The notes beneath the pieces are model-generated. The model saw nothing but the letters and a program-made list of their open reading frames with translations, searched no databases and was not told the origin of the DNA. This document shows, piece after piece, positions 6,778-13,491 of a DNA stretch of 13,491 nt. Source of the stretch: CAZLBV01 sp964557845 (GTDB lineage: Bacteria; Acidobacteriota; Aminicenantia; Aminicenantales; Aminicenantaceae). Location of the stretch: the NCBI GenBank assembly GCA_964557845.1, contig CAZLBV010000374.1, positions 1 to 13,491 of the forward strand. Reading direction: 5' to 3'. Positions within the stretch are counted from its first letter, which is position 1, and every line of letters starts with the position of its first letter. Made by a program: the position numbers and the translations under genes.

Positions 6778-8568
6778 TTAACCTCCTTGATTGACCTGAC
6801 TTGCTTTTATCATAAATTCAGGAAGTTTTATCCTGCTTTTCCTCAGCTCGCCATCCGCAAAGGAAGCTGCTGCCTTTGCCTGGACAATTGAATCAGGAAT
6901 ATCTTTAGGCCCCTGGGCAGCACCACAGATATAAATTCCACGAATATTTGTTTCCACAGGGCGAAGTTTAGGATGCATCTCCTTGAAAAAGCCATTCGCA
7001 TCCAGTTCAACTCCGAGAATCTGAGATAGCTGCCTGGAGCCTTGGGAAGGGATAGTTGCGCAGGAGAGGACAACCAGGTCGGCCTCTATTTCCAGGAGTT
7101 GATTGATATCCGGGTCTTCCACTTTCAGGCGAAGATTTTTTGTATCCGATTCTTCTACAATCTCACTCGGTCTTCCCCGAATAAAATGGATCCCCAGTTC
7201 CCTGGTCCTTCGGTAATACTTCTCAAAATCTTTACCTACAGTCCGCATATCTATAAAGCAAATATAGATCTCAGCATCAGGCAAAACCATTTCTTTGATT
7301 ATCTGGGCATGCTTTAAAGCATACATGCAGCAAATATTGGAACAATAGTCATTAGTATTTTCATCCCGTGAGCCTACACATTGGATCATAACAATTCTCT
7401 TTGGCTCGACTCCATCAACCGGTCTCAAAAGCTTACCCGCAGTGGGCCCATCAATATCTAAAAGTCTGGCCAGTTGAAACTGGGTAATGACGTTTCTGTA
7501 ACGTCCGTACCCATATTCACTCTTGAAAACTGGATTATATTCATCAAATCCTGTAGCCACAATGATCGCTCCCACTTTCAAGTTTATGGTCTGAGCTTGC
7601 TGCTTAAAATCAATAGCAGCTGTGGGACATGCCTTCTCGCATATCCGGCAAACACCTTTCCTGAAGTAAAGGCAATTTTGATCATCGATAACAGCTTTCT
7701 TGGGAATTGCTTGATCATAGGGAATGTATATGGCTTTTCTTTGTCCCAGCCCCCCCGAATAATCGCTGTCTACTACTTTAACAGGACATTTCTCCACACA
7801 CTCTCCGCAACCAGTACACTTATTTGATTCGATATATCTGGGACTCTGAATAACTTCAACATTAAATTTACCGATATAACCTTCTACACCCTTGACTTCT
7901 GAATTGGTCAATAAATTTATATTGGGATGGATATTGGCATATGCTGTTTTAGGAGCAAGGATACAGGGAGCACAATCATTAGTAGGAAATACCTTGTAGA
8001 GCAAGGCCATCTTTCCCCCGATAGTAGGCAGTCTCTCCACTATGTGAACTTGATAGCCCTTATCTGCCAGATCCAAACCTGCTTCCAGACCAGCCACGCC
8101 TCCTCCAATTATTAAAACCGATTGTTCCGCTTCGATTTCAACCATGGGAACCAACCGCTTCAACCTCATTCTTTTCACCGCTAACTCAATCAGTTTCTCT
8201 GAGTTTTCCAGCGCCTGTTCCGGGCTGACCTTATGCGGACTTCCATGCATAGTCCACTTTCTGATATCGATCAGATCCACAAACTGGGGCTCTATCTCTG
8301 CCTTCTCTCCACATCGCTGAAAGGTCAAAAGATGCAACGAAGGATCACATGCCGCCACCACCACCCTTTCCAATTTTTGATCTTTAATAGCCTCTTGAAC
8401 AGCCACCTGTCCATCTTCAGAGCAGCAGAATTTGCTGTTCTCAGCATAGACCACTTCCTCTATTTTTTTGGTATGTTCAAGCAAAGCCCCGATGTCTAAA
8501 CCGCCAGCAATATTTTTGCCGCAGTGGCAAATGAAAACACCAATTCTTTTTTCTTTTTTAGAGTCCAT
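6778..8568 (-). CDS. hdrA: Heterodisulfide reductase subunit A-like flavoprotein (HdrA)
   Basis: HdrA is the FAD subunit of HdrABC and the site of flavin-based electron bifurcation in the well-studied complexes. The 596 residues show, in order: an N-terminal domain with CHC (14-16), Cys48-Cys49, Cys74; the FAD motif GGGVAGLEAG (155-164); CAPC (199-202); an inserted ferredoxin domain with Cys251/254/257/261 and Cys299/307/310/314; and the HdrA cluster set Cys397, Cys409, Cys413-Cys414. Lys419 follows with the spacing of the lysine I recall near the flavin of methanogen HdrA. The C-terminal two-cluster ferredoxin domain of the roughly 650-residue methanogen protein is absent; here the protein ends about 25 residues after the FAD-domain end. 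It starts 23 bases after the thioredoxin reductase stop with only a weak Shine-Dalgarno site, so it is probably coupled to it. QmoA is a relative, but the full N-terminal domain favours HdrA. Confidence 0.93.
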   Translation of the reverse strand: MDSKKEKRIGVFICHCGKNIAGGLDIGALLEHTKKIEEVVYAENSKFCCSEDGQVAVQEAIKDQKLERVVVAACDPSLHLLTFQRCGEKAEIEPQFVDLIDIRKWTMHGSPHKVSPEQALENSEKLIELAVKRMRLKRLVPMVEIEAEQSVLIIGGGVAGLEAGLDLADKGYQVHIVERLPTIGGKMALLYKVFPTNDCAPCILAPKTAYANIHPNINLLTNSEVKGVEGYIGKFNVEVIQSPRYIESNKCTGCGECVEKCPVKVVDSDYSGGLGQRKAIYIPYDQAIPKKAVIDDQNCLYFRKGVCRICEKACPTAAIDFKQQAQTINLKVGAIIVATGFDEYNPVFKSEYGYGRYRNVITQFQLARLLDIDGPTAGKLLRPVDGVEPKRIVMIQCVGSRDENTNDYCSNICCMYALKHAQIIKEMVLPDAEIYICFIDMRTVGKDFEKYYRRTRELGIHFIRGRPSEIVEESDTKNLRLKVEDPDINQLLEIEADLVVLSCATIPSQGSRQLSQILGVELDANGFFKEMHPKLRPVETNIRGIYICGAAQGPKDIPDSIVQAKAAASFADGELRKSRIKLPEFMIKASQVNQGG

Positions 8569-8591
8569 GGCTTCTAAGTTACCTTAAGAAA

Positions 8592-9530
8592 TCAACGGTG
8601 TTCTGTATAAGAGGCTTTTTTTATATACTCGAATATATCAAGAGATGCAATGGCAGCCTGGGCTGCTGCTGTCACCACCAGCTTAGTCGGTGAAGAGGTT
8701 ATATCGCCAATTGCATAGATACTGTCAATGTTCGTCCTTCCTTTATCATTGACAACAATAAAGCCTTGCTTGTCAATCTTTATTCCAGAGGCTCTTGCTA
8801 TCTCACTGTTAGGTATTCCTTCAAGTTGAAGAAATATCCCATCCGTATCTATTTCTTCCGTTTCTCCGGTTACTCTATTCATCAAGACAACACTTTTTAC
8901 TTTAATATCTCCTTTTATTTCTTTGATCTCCATGTCACCGAGAACATTCACTTTCTGTTTATCAAGGTCTTTCAAGAGAATCTTTTCGGCACATAACTTT
9001 GCACTGCGGCATACCAGACTCACGTGTGATGCTATCCCGGCAAGATATATAGCCTCTTCTGCCGCCCTTCTATTCTCCCCCACTACCAGGACTTTTTTCC
9101 CCTTAAAAAAAAGGCCATCGCACACAGCACAATGACTGATACCCCTGCCGCGGAATTGATCTTCACCGGGCACACCGAGTCCTTGAGGCGATGTTCCTGA
9201 AGCAATAATGACCGCCTCAGCCGAGTAATCAGATTTTTCTGTTATTACAACAGGCTTTTTACCTTTAAAATTTAATCCACTGACTCTTTCCAGCTGATGG
9301 ATTTCTGCTCCTGCTTTTTTACTCTGCAGAACCATTTTATCAACAAGGTCTTTCCCGCTGATCCGGTCGAGACAACCAGGGTAGTTCTCAAGTAAAGGAA
9401 TCTCAGCAGCATACCCGCCGGGTACTTTTTCTTCCAGTAATAAAGTGTCAAATCCATAGTACGCCAGATAAAAGCCTGCCGTCAGGCCTGCCGGTCCTGC
9501 GCCAATCACAATTGTGTCTCGATGCTGCAT
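8592..9530 (-). CDS. trxB: Thioredoxin reductase-like flavoprotein lacking NADPH-binding residues
   Basis: From the ATG at 9530 the protein has 312 residues, normal for low-molecular-weight thioredoxin reductase. This start has GGAGGAG four bases upstream, while the in-frame ATG at 9569 has none. The FAD motif GAGPAG (10-15), the redox pair Cys134-A-V-Cys137-Asp138 and the C-terminal FAD motif GD (275-276) are present. The pyridine nucleotide site is not: the usual GGGxSA is GENRRA (151-156), and the HRRxxxR that binds the 2'-phosphate of NADPH is C174-R-S-x-x-x-C180. The enzyme probably reduces a thioredoxin, such as those encoded downstream, with electrons not taken from NADPH. Ferredoxin is the obvious alternative, as in clostridial flavin-type ferredoxin-thioredoxin reductase. 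It is followed 23 bases later by hdrA and is likely the first gene of the hdr transcript. Confidence 0.88.
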   Translation of the reverse strand: MQHRDTIVIGAGPAGLTAGFYLAYYGFDTLLLEEKVPGGYAAEIPLLENYPGCLDRISGKDLVDKMVLQSKKAGAEIHQLERVSGLNFKGKKPVVITEKSDYSAEAVIIASGTSPQGLGVPGEDQFRGRGISHCAVCDGLFFKGKKVLVVGENRRAAEEAIYLAGIASHVSLVCRSAKLCAEKILLKDLDKQKVNVLGDMEIKEIKGDIKVKSVVLMNRVTGETEEIDTDGIFLQLEGIPNSEIARASGIKIDKQGFIVVNDKGRTNIDSIYAIGDITSSPTKLVVTAAAQAAIASLDIFEYIKKASYTEHR

Positions 9531-9660
9531 TTCACTCCTCCTTCTCAATTGTATTTCAGTTAAGTTCATATCTTTTTACCAAAATTATTGATTCATTTCC
9601 ACATTTGTTTATTTTTTTCAAATTCAAACTTTCGTAATAAGGGTTTAATAATCATCTGAA

Positions 9661-9713
9661 GCCCAAGAGACTAAACAAGCAAAAGGATCTCTGGGCGCAA
9701 TTCAAGACTTGAA
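9661..9713. repeat. Inverted repeats in the nfnB-trxB gap
   Basis: The 230-base gap between nfnB and trxB holds two dyads. GCCCaAGAGA (9661-9670) pairs with TCTCTGGGC (9688-9696), forming a 9-bp stem with one bulged base and a 17-base loop. Next to it TTCAAGACTTGAA (9701-9713) is a perfect odd-length palindrome. No T-run follows the larger stem on the minus strand, so it is not a plain terminator. They may be an operator, an RNA processing site or a leader structure for the trxB-hdr genes. I found no convincing promoter here. Confidence 0.4.
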
Positions 9714-9760
9714 AAATAAATAAGTGATCTTCTCCTGTAACATGTTTATCAGTATTTTAC

Positions 9761-11164
9761 TTACTTTGAATCCATAAGATAGGCATTTATAGATACAGCC
9801 GATCTTTTGCCTCCTGCCATTGCACTGATCACTGTAGCTGAGCCGCTTATTATATCTCCTCCGGCCCAGACTCCCTGTTTTGTGGTTTTACCTGTTTTTT
9901 CATCAGCTATAATTGTGCCTTTCTCGGTGAAATCAAGATCTTTAACACTGCCGGCAATTAAAGGATTCGGCGTGGTTCCTAAAGCCACTATGGCAACATC
10001 GACATCTATGGTAAATTCACTACCCGGAATTTCTATGGGACGCCGTCTGCCGCTGCTATCCTTTTCCCCTAACTGCATTTTGTAACACTCCATTCCCTTC
10101 AGCCAATTACGATCATTTCCTAGGAATCTTTTGGGATTGGTCAACAACTTAAATTCAATACCCTCCTCCTTAGCATTTTCAATTTCTTCTTTACGGGCGG
10201 GCATCTCAATCTCAGAACGCCGGTAGACAATATAAACTTGCTCAGCACCAAGCCTAAGGGCAGTTCTGGCTGAATCCATGGCCACATTTCCACCACCTAT
10301 GACTGCAATTCTTTTACCAACTTTGATCGGTGTGTAATAAACAGGAAACTTATGCGCCTTCATCAGATTAACCCGGGTCAAAAATTCATTGGCAGAATAA
10401 ACACCGTTAAGATTTTCCCCCGGAATTCTCAAAAAAAGCGGCAATCCAGCCCCGATACCCAAAAAAACAGCTTGATAATTGTTATCAAGAAGCTCATCTA
10501 CCGTTATTTTTTTTCCTACCACATAATCTAACTTAATCTCTACTCCCAAGGATTTAACATAGTCAACTTCAGTTTTTACAATGTCTTTGGGAAGTCTGAA
10601 CTCCGGGATACCATAAGTTAATACGCCTCCGGGAACATGAAGTGCTTCAAAAATCGTCACGCTGTGTCCTAATCTGGCCAGATCAGACGCAACTGTTAAA
10701 CTGGCTGGTCCGGCCCCCACCACAGCCACGCGTTTACCCGTTGACTCTGGCTTATTTGATACCAGGGCCAAATCTTTCAAATTGTTTTGTTCCCAATCGG
10801 CAACATACCGTTCCAATCGCCCAATAGCAATGGGAGCACCCTTTTTGGCAAAAACGCATTTACTCTCACATTGGCTCTCCTGAGGACAGACTCTCCCACA
10901 TATCCCCGGCAAGCTATTTTTGTCTTTGAGTATTTTTACTGCTTCGGGCATATCATCATCGGCTACAGCCTTAATAAAACCAGATATGTTTATTTCTACC
11001 GGACATCCTTCAATACAAGTCGGTTTTGGACATTGAATGCAGCGTTCTGCCTCAGTTCTTGCTTCCTCATAGCTGTAACCAAGAGCCACTTCTTTAAAGT
11101 TTTTGATCCGCATATAAGGATCTTGCTTTGGCATCGGAACCCTATTTAAATTTATCTTTTCCAT
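9761..11164 (-). CDS. nfnB: Nfn large subunit (NADH-dependent ferredoxin:NADP+ oxidoreductase, GltD-like)
   Basis: The Nfn complex reversibly couples NADPH oxidation to reduction of NAD+ and ferredoxin by flavin bifurcation; this large subunit holds the bifurcating FAD and two [4Fe-4S] clusters. The 467 residues show the GltD-type N-terminal iron-sulfur domain (Cys42, 45, 50, 54 and Cys89, 93, 99, 103), an FAD motif GAGPAS (150-155, with Ser where Gly is usual), a second nucleotide motif GGGNVAMDSA (290-299) with YRRSEIEMPAR (314-324) for NADP(H), and a C-terminal GGD (435-437). GAGG lies six bases before the ATG. It follows nfnA by 30 bases, the standard pairing. Alternatives are the glutamate synthase small subunit or sulfide dehydrogenase SudA, but the adjacent small subunit and absence of a GltB gene favour Nfn. 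Confidence 0.92.
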   Translation of the reverse strand: MEKINLNRVPMPKQDPYMRIKNFKEVALGYSYEEARTEAERCIQCPKPTCIEGCPVEINISGFIKAVADDDMPEAVKILKDKNSLPGICGRVCPQESQCESKCVFAKKGAPIAIGRLERYVADWEQNNLKDLALVSNKPESTGKRVAVVGAGPASLTVASDLARLGHSVTIFEALHVPGGVLTYGIPEFRLPKDIVKTEVDYVKSLGVEIKLDYVVGKKITVDELLDNNYQAVFLGIGAGLPLFLRIPGENLNGVYSANEFLTRVNLMKAHKFPVYYTPIKVGKRIAVIGGGNVAMDSARTALRLGAEQVYIVYRRSEIEMPARKEEIENAKEEGIEFKLLTNPKRFLGNDRNWLKGMECYKMQLGEKDSSGRRRPIEIPGSEFTIDVDVAIVALGTTPNPLIAGSVKDLDFTEKGTIIADEKTGKTTKQGVWAGGDIISGSATVISAMAGGKRSAVSINAYLMDSK

Positions 11165-11194
11165 AATAACCTCAGTTAAAAATGATCATAAAAC

Positions 11195-12016
11195 TTAAGA
11201 TATATTTTTTTCAAAGGCAATTTTTTCTTCATCAATATAAATATCATTCCGGGCAGAATATAGATCCCAATCGACCTGATGCCCATCAAAATCAGGCCCA
11301 TCAACACATGCAAACTTGGTTACACCGCCTACAGAGACTCTACAGGAACCGCACATTCCGATACCGTCAATCATTATTGAGTGGAGACTGACAATAGTTT
11401 TTACCCCAAACGGTCTTGTGATCTCTGAACATGCTTTCAGCAAAGGACCCGGTCCCATTGCATTGACTCGAGCGATCTTCTGCCCGCTTTCCAGGATTTC
11501 TTTTAATACCATAGGCGCCGGAGCTTTCTGGCCGTAGGAACCATCCTCTGTCACAACTATAAGTTGATCACACGAACCGGCCAAATGGTCCTCCCAAAAA
11601 AGCATCTTTTCTGTTTTCTGCCAAATAATGGAGGTAACTTTATTCCCTTTGTTTTTAAGGGCTTTTGCAACCGGTATGATAAAACCTGCTGCCACACCAG
11701 CCGCAACACAGACCACATGCCCGAATTTTCCGATCTGAGTAGGTACTCCCAGCGGTCCCACACAACTGGCTATATGATCACCTTTTTCCAGCAAGGCTAA
11801 TTTATGGGTAGTAGCACCCTTTGCCATGAAGATAACGGTAATACTTCCCTCATTCTGATCCCAATCCGCAATATTCAAAGGAATACGTTCCCCCTCTTCA
11901 TCAATTCTAAGGATAACAAATTGTCCTGGTTGAGACCTTTCTGCCAAAGTTGGTTCTGCAATTTTGAGCAAATAAGTATTGGGAACCAAGTTTTGCTTAG
12001 AGATTATTTCATACAT
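11195..12016 (-). CDS. nfnA: Nfn small subunit (ferredoxin-NADP reductase-like, [2Fe-2S])
   Basis: This 273-residue subunit binds FAD, NAD(H) and a [2Fe-2S] cluster and forms Nfn with the product of the next gene. The FAD-binding motif is RIPLNIAD (44-51). The cluster region near the C-terminus has Cys222, Cys225 and Cys237, with Asp217 placed where Nfn structures have an aspartate ligand. The fold and length match the dihydroorotate dehydrogenase electron-transfer subunit family; pairing with a GltD-like gene, and no pyrD nearby, points to Nfn or sulfide dehydrogenase SudB. GGAG lies six bases before the ATG. The gene begins 123 bases after the Fur-like gene, in an AT-rich stretch where I found no firm promoter or terminator, so cotranscription with the regulator is possible. 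Confidence 0.92.
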   Translation of the reverse strand: MYEIISKQNLVPNTYLLKIAEPTLAERSQPGQFVILRIDEEGERIPLNIADWDQNEGSITVIFMAKGATTHKLALLEKGDHIASCVGPLGVPTQIGKFGHVVCVAAGVAAGFIIPVAKALKNKGNKVTSIIWQKTEKMLFWEDHLAGSCDQLIVVTEDGSYGQKAPAPMVLKEILESGQKIARVNAMGPGPLLKACSEITRPFGVKTIVSLHSIMIDGIGMCGSCRVSVGGVTKFACVDGPDFDGHQVDWDLYSARNDIYIDEEKIAFEKNIS

Positions 12017-12139
12017 GAGTTACTCCGATTTATAAATAAATTCTCTTTTTTTCTTATCTTTCCATTCGTAAATAATTCAGAACAGCTCAAAACCATCTTT
12101 TTCCGGTGCGTCTTTCACCTTTTTCAGGATCAGGACTAT

Positions 12140-12586
12140 TCATTGGCAGTCTTTGCATAATCCATAAAATTCAATGTTATGATCTTGAACAATAAATTTG
12201 TACTTTCGTTTAATGCTCTTAGCTTCCTCTTTAACCAGTTTCATTTCTTCATCGACGAAATCATCATAATCGATGATTTTTCCACATTTTTTGCAGATAA
12301 GATGATGGTGGTGTGATCTTTCTTCACCTGTCCTGTACTCATAGCGGCTTTGGCCTTCTCCTATGTCCATTTTGTTAATGAGGCCCATTTGAGACAAAAG
12401 ATCAAGGGTTCGGTAAACAGTGCTCAGTCCAATTCCTGGATATTTCTCCAAAAGAAAATAATAAATTTCTTTTGCGCTCATATGTTCTGAGGTTCTTCTC
12501 AATAGATCCAGGATGGCTTGGCGAGTTAAAGTCCAGCGAAATATTTGACCCTGAAATAGATCTTTGTATTCGGAATTTTTATTCAT
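12140..12586 (-). CDS. Fur/PerR-family metalloregulator
   Basis: The 148-residue protein has the family layout: a winged helix (about residues 14-85, with the recognition helix near STVYRTLDLL) and a metal-binding dimerisation domain. Structural zinc ligands are Cys98, Cys101, Cys144 and Cys147. Regulatory-site candidates are His35, Glu83, the His92-95 run and Asp106. Asp106 aligns with the aspartate typical of PerR, where Fur usually has glutamate, but Glu83 is Fur-like, so the sensing role (iron or peroxide) is open. Such proteins bind DNA when metallated and repress iron or oxidative-stress genes. Two Fur boxes directly before its start suggest it represses itself. No Shine-Dalgarno site is evident. 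Lying upstream of nfnA, it may also control the redox cluster. Confidence 0.9.
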   Translation of the reverse strand: MNKNSEYKDLFQGQIFRWTLTRQAILDLLRRTSEHMSAKEIYYFLLEKYPGIGLSTVYRTLDLLSQMGLINKMDIGEGQSRYEYRTGEERSHHHHLICKKCGKIIDYDDFVDEEMKLVKEEAKSIKRKYKFIVQDHNIEFYGLCKDCQ

Positions 12587-12599
12587 CTTATAATTAAAT

Positions 12600-12618
12600 G
12601 AAAATGATAACCAATACT
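12600..12618. promoter_or_regulatory. Fur box (proximal)
   Basis: This 19-base stretch matches the classical Fur consensus GATAATGATAATCATTATC at 14 of 19 positions. It begins 14 bases before the Fur/PerR-family start codon and abuts the stronger distal box, sharing one base. Paired boxes are typical of cooperative binding by Fur dimers. Confidence 0.55.
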
Positions 12619-12636
12619 ATAATGAAAATCATTCTC
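12618..12636. promoter_or_regulatory. Fur box (distal, strong)
   Basis: The 19 bases match the Fur consensus at 16 of 19 positions, with the core dyad AATGA-AAA-TCATT intact. The site lies 32 bases upstream of the Fur/PerR-family gene, where it would cover its promoter, which indicates autoregulation. The TGATAAT-style half-sites fit Fur better than the PerR box. Confidence 0.75.
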
Positions 12637-12681
12637 AATAGAAATCTAAAACGATAATCCTTAATTGTCAAGATAAAAATG

Positions 12682-12705
12682 AAAGGGGGAGTTCTCCTTT
12701 TTTTT
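12682..12705. terminator. Possible intrinsic terminator between tRNA-fMet and the fur-like gene
   Basis: AAAGGGG (12682-12688) can pair with TCTCCTTT-side bases up to 12700 in a 7-bp stem (one G-U) with a 5-base loop, followed on the plus strand by a T-run to 12705. No plus-strand gene precedes it. On the minus strand the stem has one mismatch and is followed by a broken T-rich stretch, so it may end the tRNA transcript before the regulator. Confidence 0.35.
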
Positions 12706-12811
12706 GTAACTCACGAAGCAGGTAGATAGAAAGGACATGTATAAATCCCTCAGAAAGACGGGTCATGGGCCTTTAAGATCGGATTTTTGTGTGAGTGGTT
12801 TGAAAAAGAAT

Positions 12812-12888
<77 letters not shown>

Positions 12889-12900
12889 GTACCGACGTTA

Positions 12901-12928
12901 ATTATAGCAAAACCTTGGCTTTTGTCAA
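12901..12928 (-). promoter_or_regulatory. Consensus promoter of tRNA-fMet
   Basis: On the minus strand TTGACA (12928-12923) and TATAAT (12906-12901) are both perfect, with a 16-base spacer that ends in TGC, an extended -10. Transcription would start near 12894, about six bases before the mature 5' end. The region upstream is very AT-rich, like an UP element. This fits a highly expressed stable RNA. Confidence 0.85.
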
Positions 12929-13022
12929 AACAAATTTATTAAGAATTTATTTCCTTTTTTACAATATAAAAGCTATCTGCTCAAATTTAACTCTTTTCAT
13001 AATATTTTTTTTTAAATTATTC

Positions 13023-13052
13023 TTGACATTATCTCATGGCAAAAAATATAAT
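13023..13052 (+). promoter_or_regulatory. Consensus promoter of nuoJ
   Basis: TTGACA (13023-13028) and TATAAT (13047-13052) are perfect, with an 18-base spacer. Transcription would start near 13059, leaving only about nine bases before the nuoJ ATG. It is divergent from the tRNA promoter, with about 95 AT-rich bases between the two. Confidence 0.75.
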
Positions 13053-13067
13053 TGGACACTCAAAAAA

Positions 13068-13491
13068 ATGGCCTATTTCCTGTTTTTTGCACTATCAATA
13101 ATATGCATTACTTCAGTTCTTTTTATGATCTTAATTAAAGATCAAGCTTATAATGCTCTCTTCATCGTGTTAGCCTTTGCCTGCCTGGCTGGATTATTCG
13201 CCCTGCTCGACGCTCCCTTTATAGCAGTTGTCCAGATCATCATCTATGCCGGAGCGATCATGGTTCTTTTTGTTTTCGTGATTATGATGATCAATCTGCG
13301 CACAGAATTTCCCACGGAAAAAAAGAAACTAACCTTAAGTCTTTCGCTTATTATCGGCATTATCCTTTTTATCGAATTAATATTTTCGTTAAAAGAAGCC
13401 TTTCAACAATTGAGTACCGGAAGCTCAGAGTCTATAGGGAATCCTACCAATCTGGGTGAGCTGCTGTTTACAAAATACCTCTACCCATTTG
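13068..13491 (+). CDS. nuoJ: NADH-quinone oxidoreductase subunit J (NuoJ), 3' part cut by window end
   Basis: The frame is open from the ATG at 13068 to the window end (141 codons). NuoJ is a membrane subunit in the proton-pumping arm of complex I and its ferredoxin-using relatives. Hydrophobic segments lie at about residues 2-22, 28-46, 53-74 and 92-110. The third contains the family signature VQIIIYAGAIMVLFVFVIMM (residues 54-73), and residues 23-30 (IKDQAYNA) match the loop where NuoJ usually has a NPVxSA-like motif. The start has no Shine-Dalgarno site, and the upstream consensus promoter leaves an extremely short leader. No nuoA-I gene precedes it here, so nuoJ seems to begin a separate transcription unit, probably with K, L, M and N downstream. 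Confidence 0.9.
   Translation, partial: MAYFLFFALSIICITSVLFMILIKDQAYNALFIVLAFACLAGLFALLDAPFIAVVQIIIYAGAIMVLFVFVIMMINLRTEFPTEKKKLTLSLSLIIGIILFIELIFSLKEAFQQLSTGSSESIGNPTNLGELLFTKYLYPF

Noticed and set aside
9531..9569. N-terminal extension of the thioredoxin reductase from the ATG at 9569
   Set aside because: The extra 13 residues precede the canonical start of the FAD domain and lack a Shine-Dalgarno site, while the ATG at 9530 has a strong one.
9761..11164. Glutamate synthase small subunit (gltD) as the call for nfnB
   Set aside because: No large subunit is adjacent and the paired ferredoxin-NADP reductase-like gene is the standard Nfn partner.
3996..12016. sHdr sulfur-oxidation system
   Set aside because: No lipoate-binding protein, TusA, second hdrB/hdrC pair or lipoate assembly gene is in the window, and the order differs.
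12689..12811. Small RNA gene between tRNA-fMet and the fur-like gene
   Set aside because: No promoter of its own and no extended stem structure beyond the possible terminator.

Overview
This window looks like the chromosome of an anaerobic bacterium with an AT-rich genome and, probably, two membranes. The evidence is consensus sigma-70 promoters, Shine-Dalgarno sites before many genes, an initiator tRNA with an encoded CCA end, a tripartite-type RND efflux pump, and many low-potential iron-sulfur flavoenzymes (Nfn, HdrABC). I cannot name the phylum; an anaerobic, possibly uncultivated lineage is a guess. There is no insertion sequence, phage gene or CRISPR array, and no gap above 300 bases without a gene.

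Layout. Bases 1-2391 (+) hold the 3' part of an RND efflux transporter. A small AT-rich DUF202 membrane protein follows (2560-2922, +). A convergent gene (2961-3716, -) encodes a KaiC/RAD55-like ATPase homologue whose Walker A and Walker B motifs have both lost key residues. The core, 3996-12016, is all on the minus strand. In transcription order it reads nfnA, nfnB, a 230-base gap with inverted repeats, a thioredoxin reductase-like flavoprotein, hdrA, a small CxxC thioredoxin-fold protein, hdrC, hdrB, and a thioredoxin fused to a cysteine-free tandem thioredoxin-fold module. A Fur/PerR-family regulator (12140-12586, -) sits upstream of nfnA, with two abutting Fur boxes before its own start. 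Then come tRNA-fMet (-) and, divergently, the start of nuoJ (+, cut by the window end). Both have near-perfect promoters.

How the genes may work together. Nfn exchanges electrons among NADH, reduced ferredoxin and NADPH. HdrABC normally couples ferredoxin chemistry to disulfide reduction through HdrB. Here three thioredoxin-system genes are interleaved with hdrABC, and none of the usual Hdr partners (MvhD, hydrogenase, formate dehydrogenase or Flx subunits) is in the window. The thioredoxin reductase has lost the residues that bind NADPH, and HdrA lacks the C-terminal ferredoxin domain found in methanogen HdrA. My inference is a ferredoxin-linked thiol/disulfide system in which Hdr subunits and dedicated thioredoxins exchange electrons. 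This cluster is the best candidate here for an undescribed system; its function is not shown by sequence alone.
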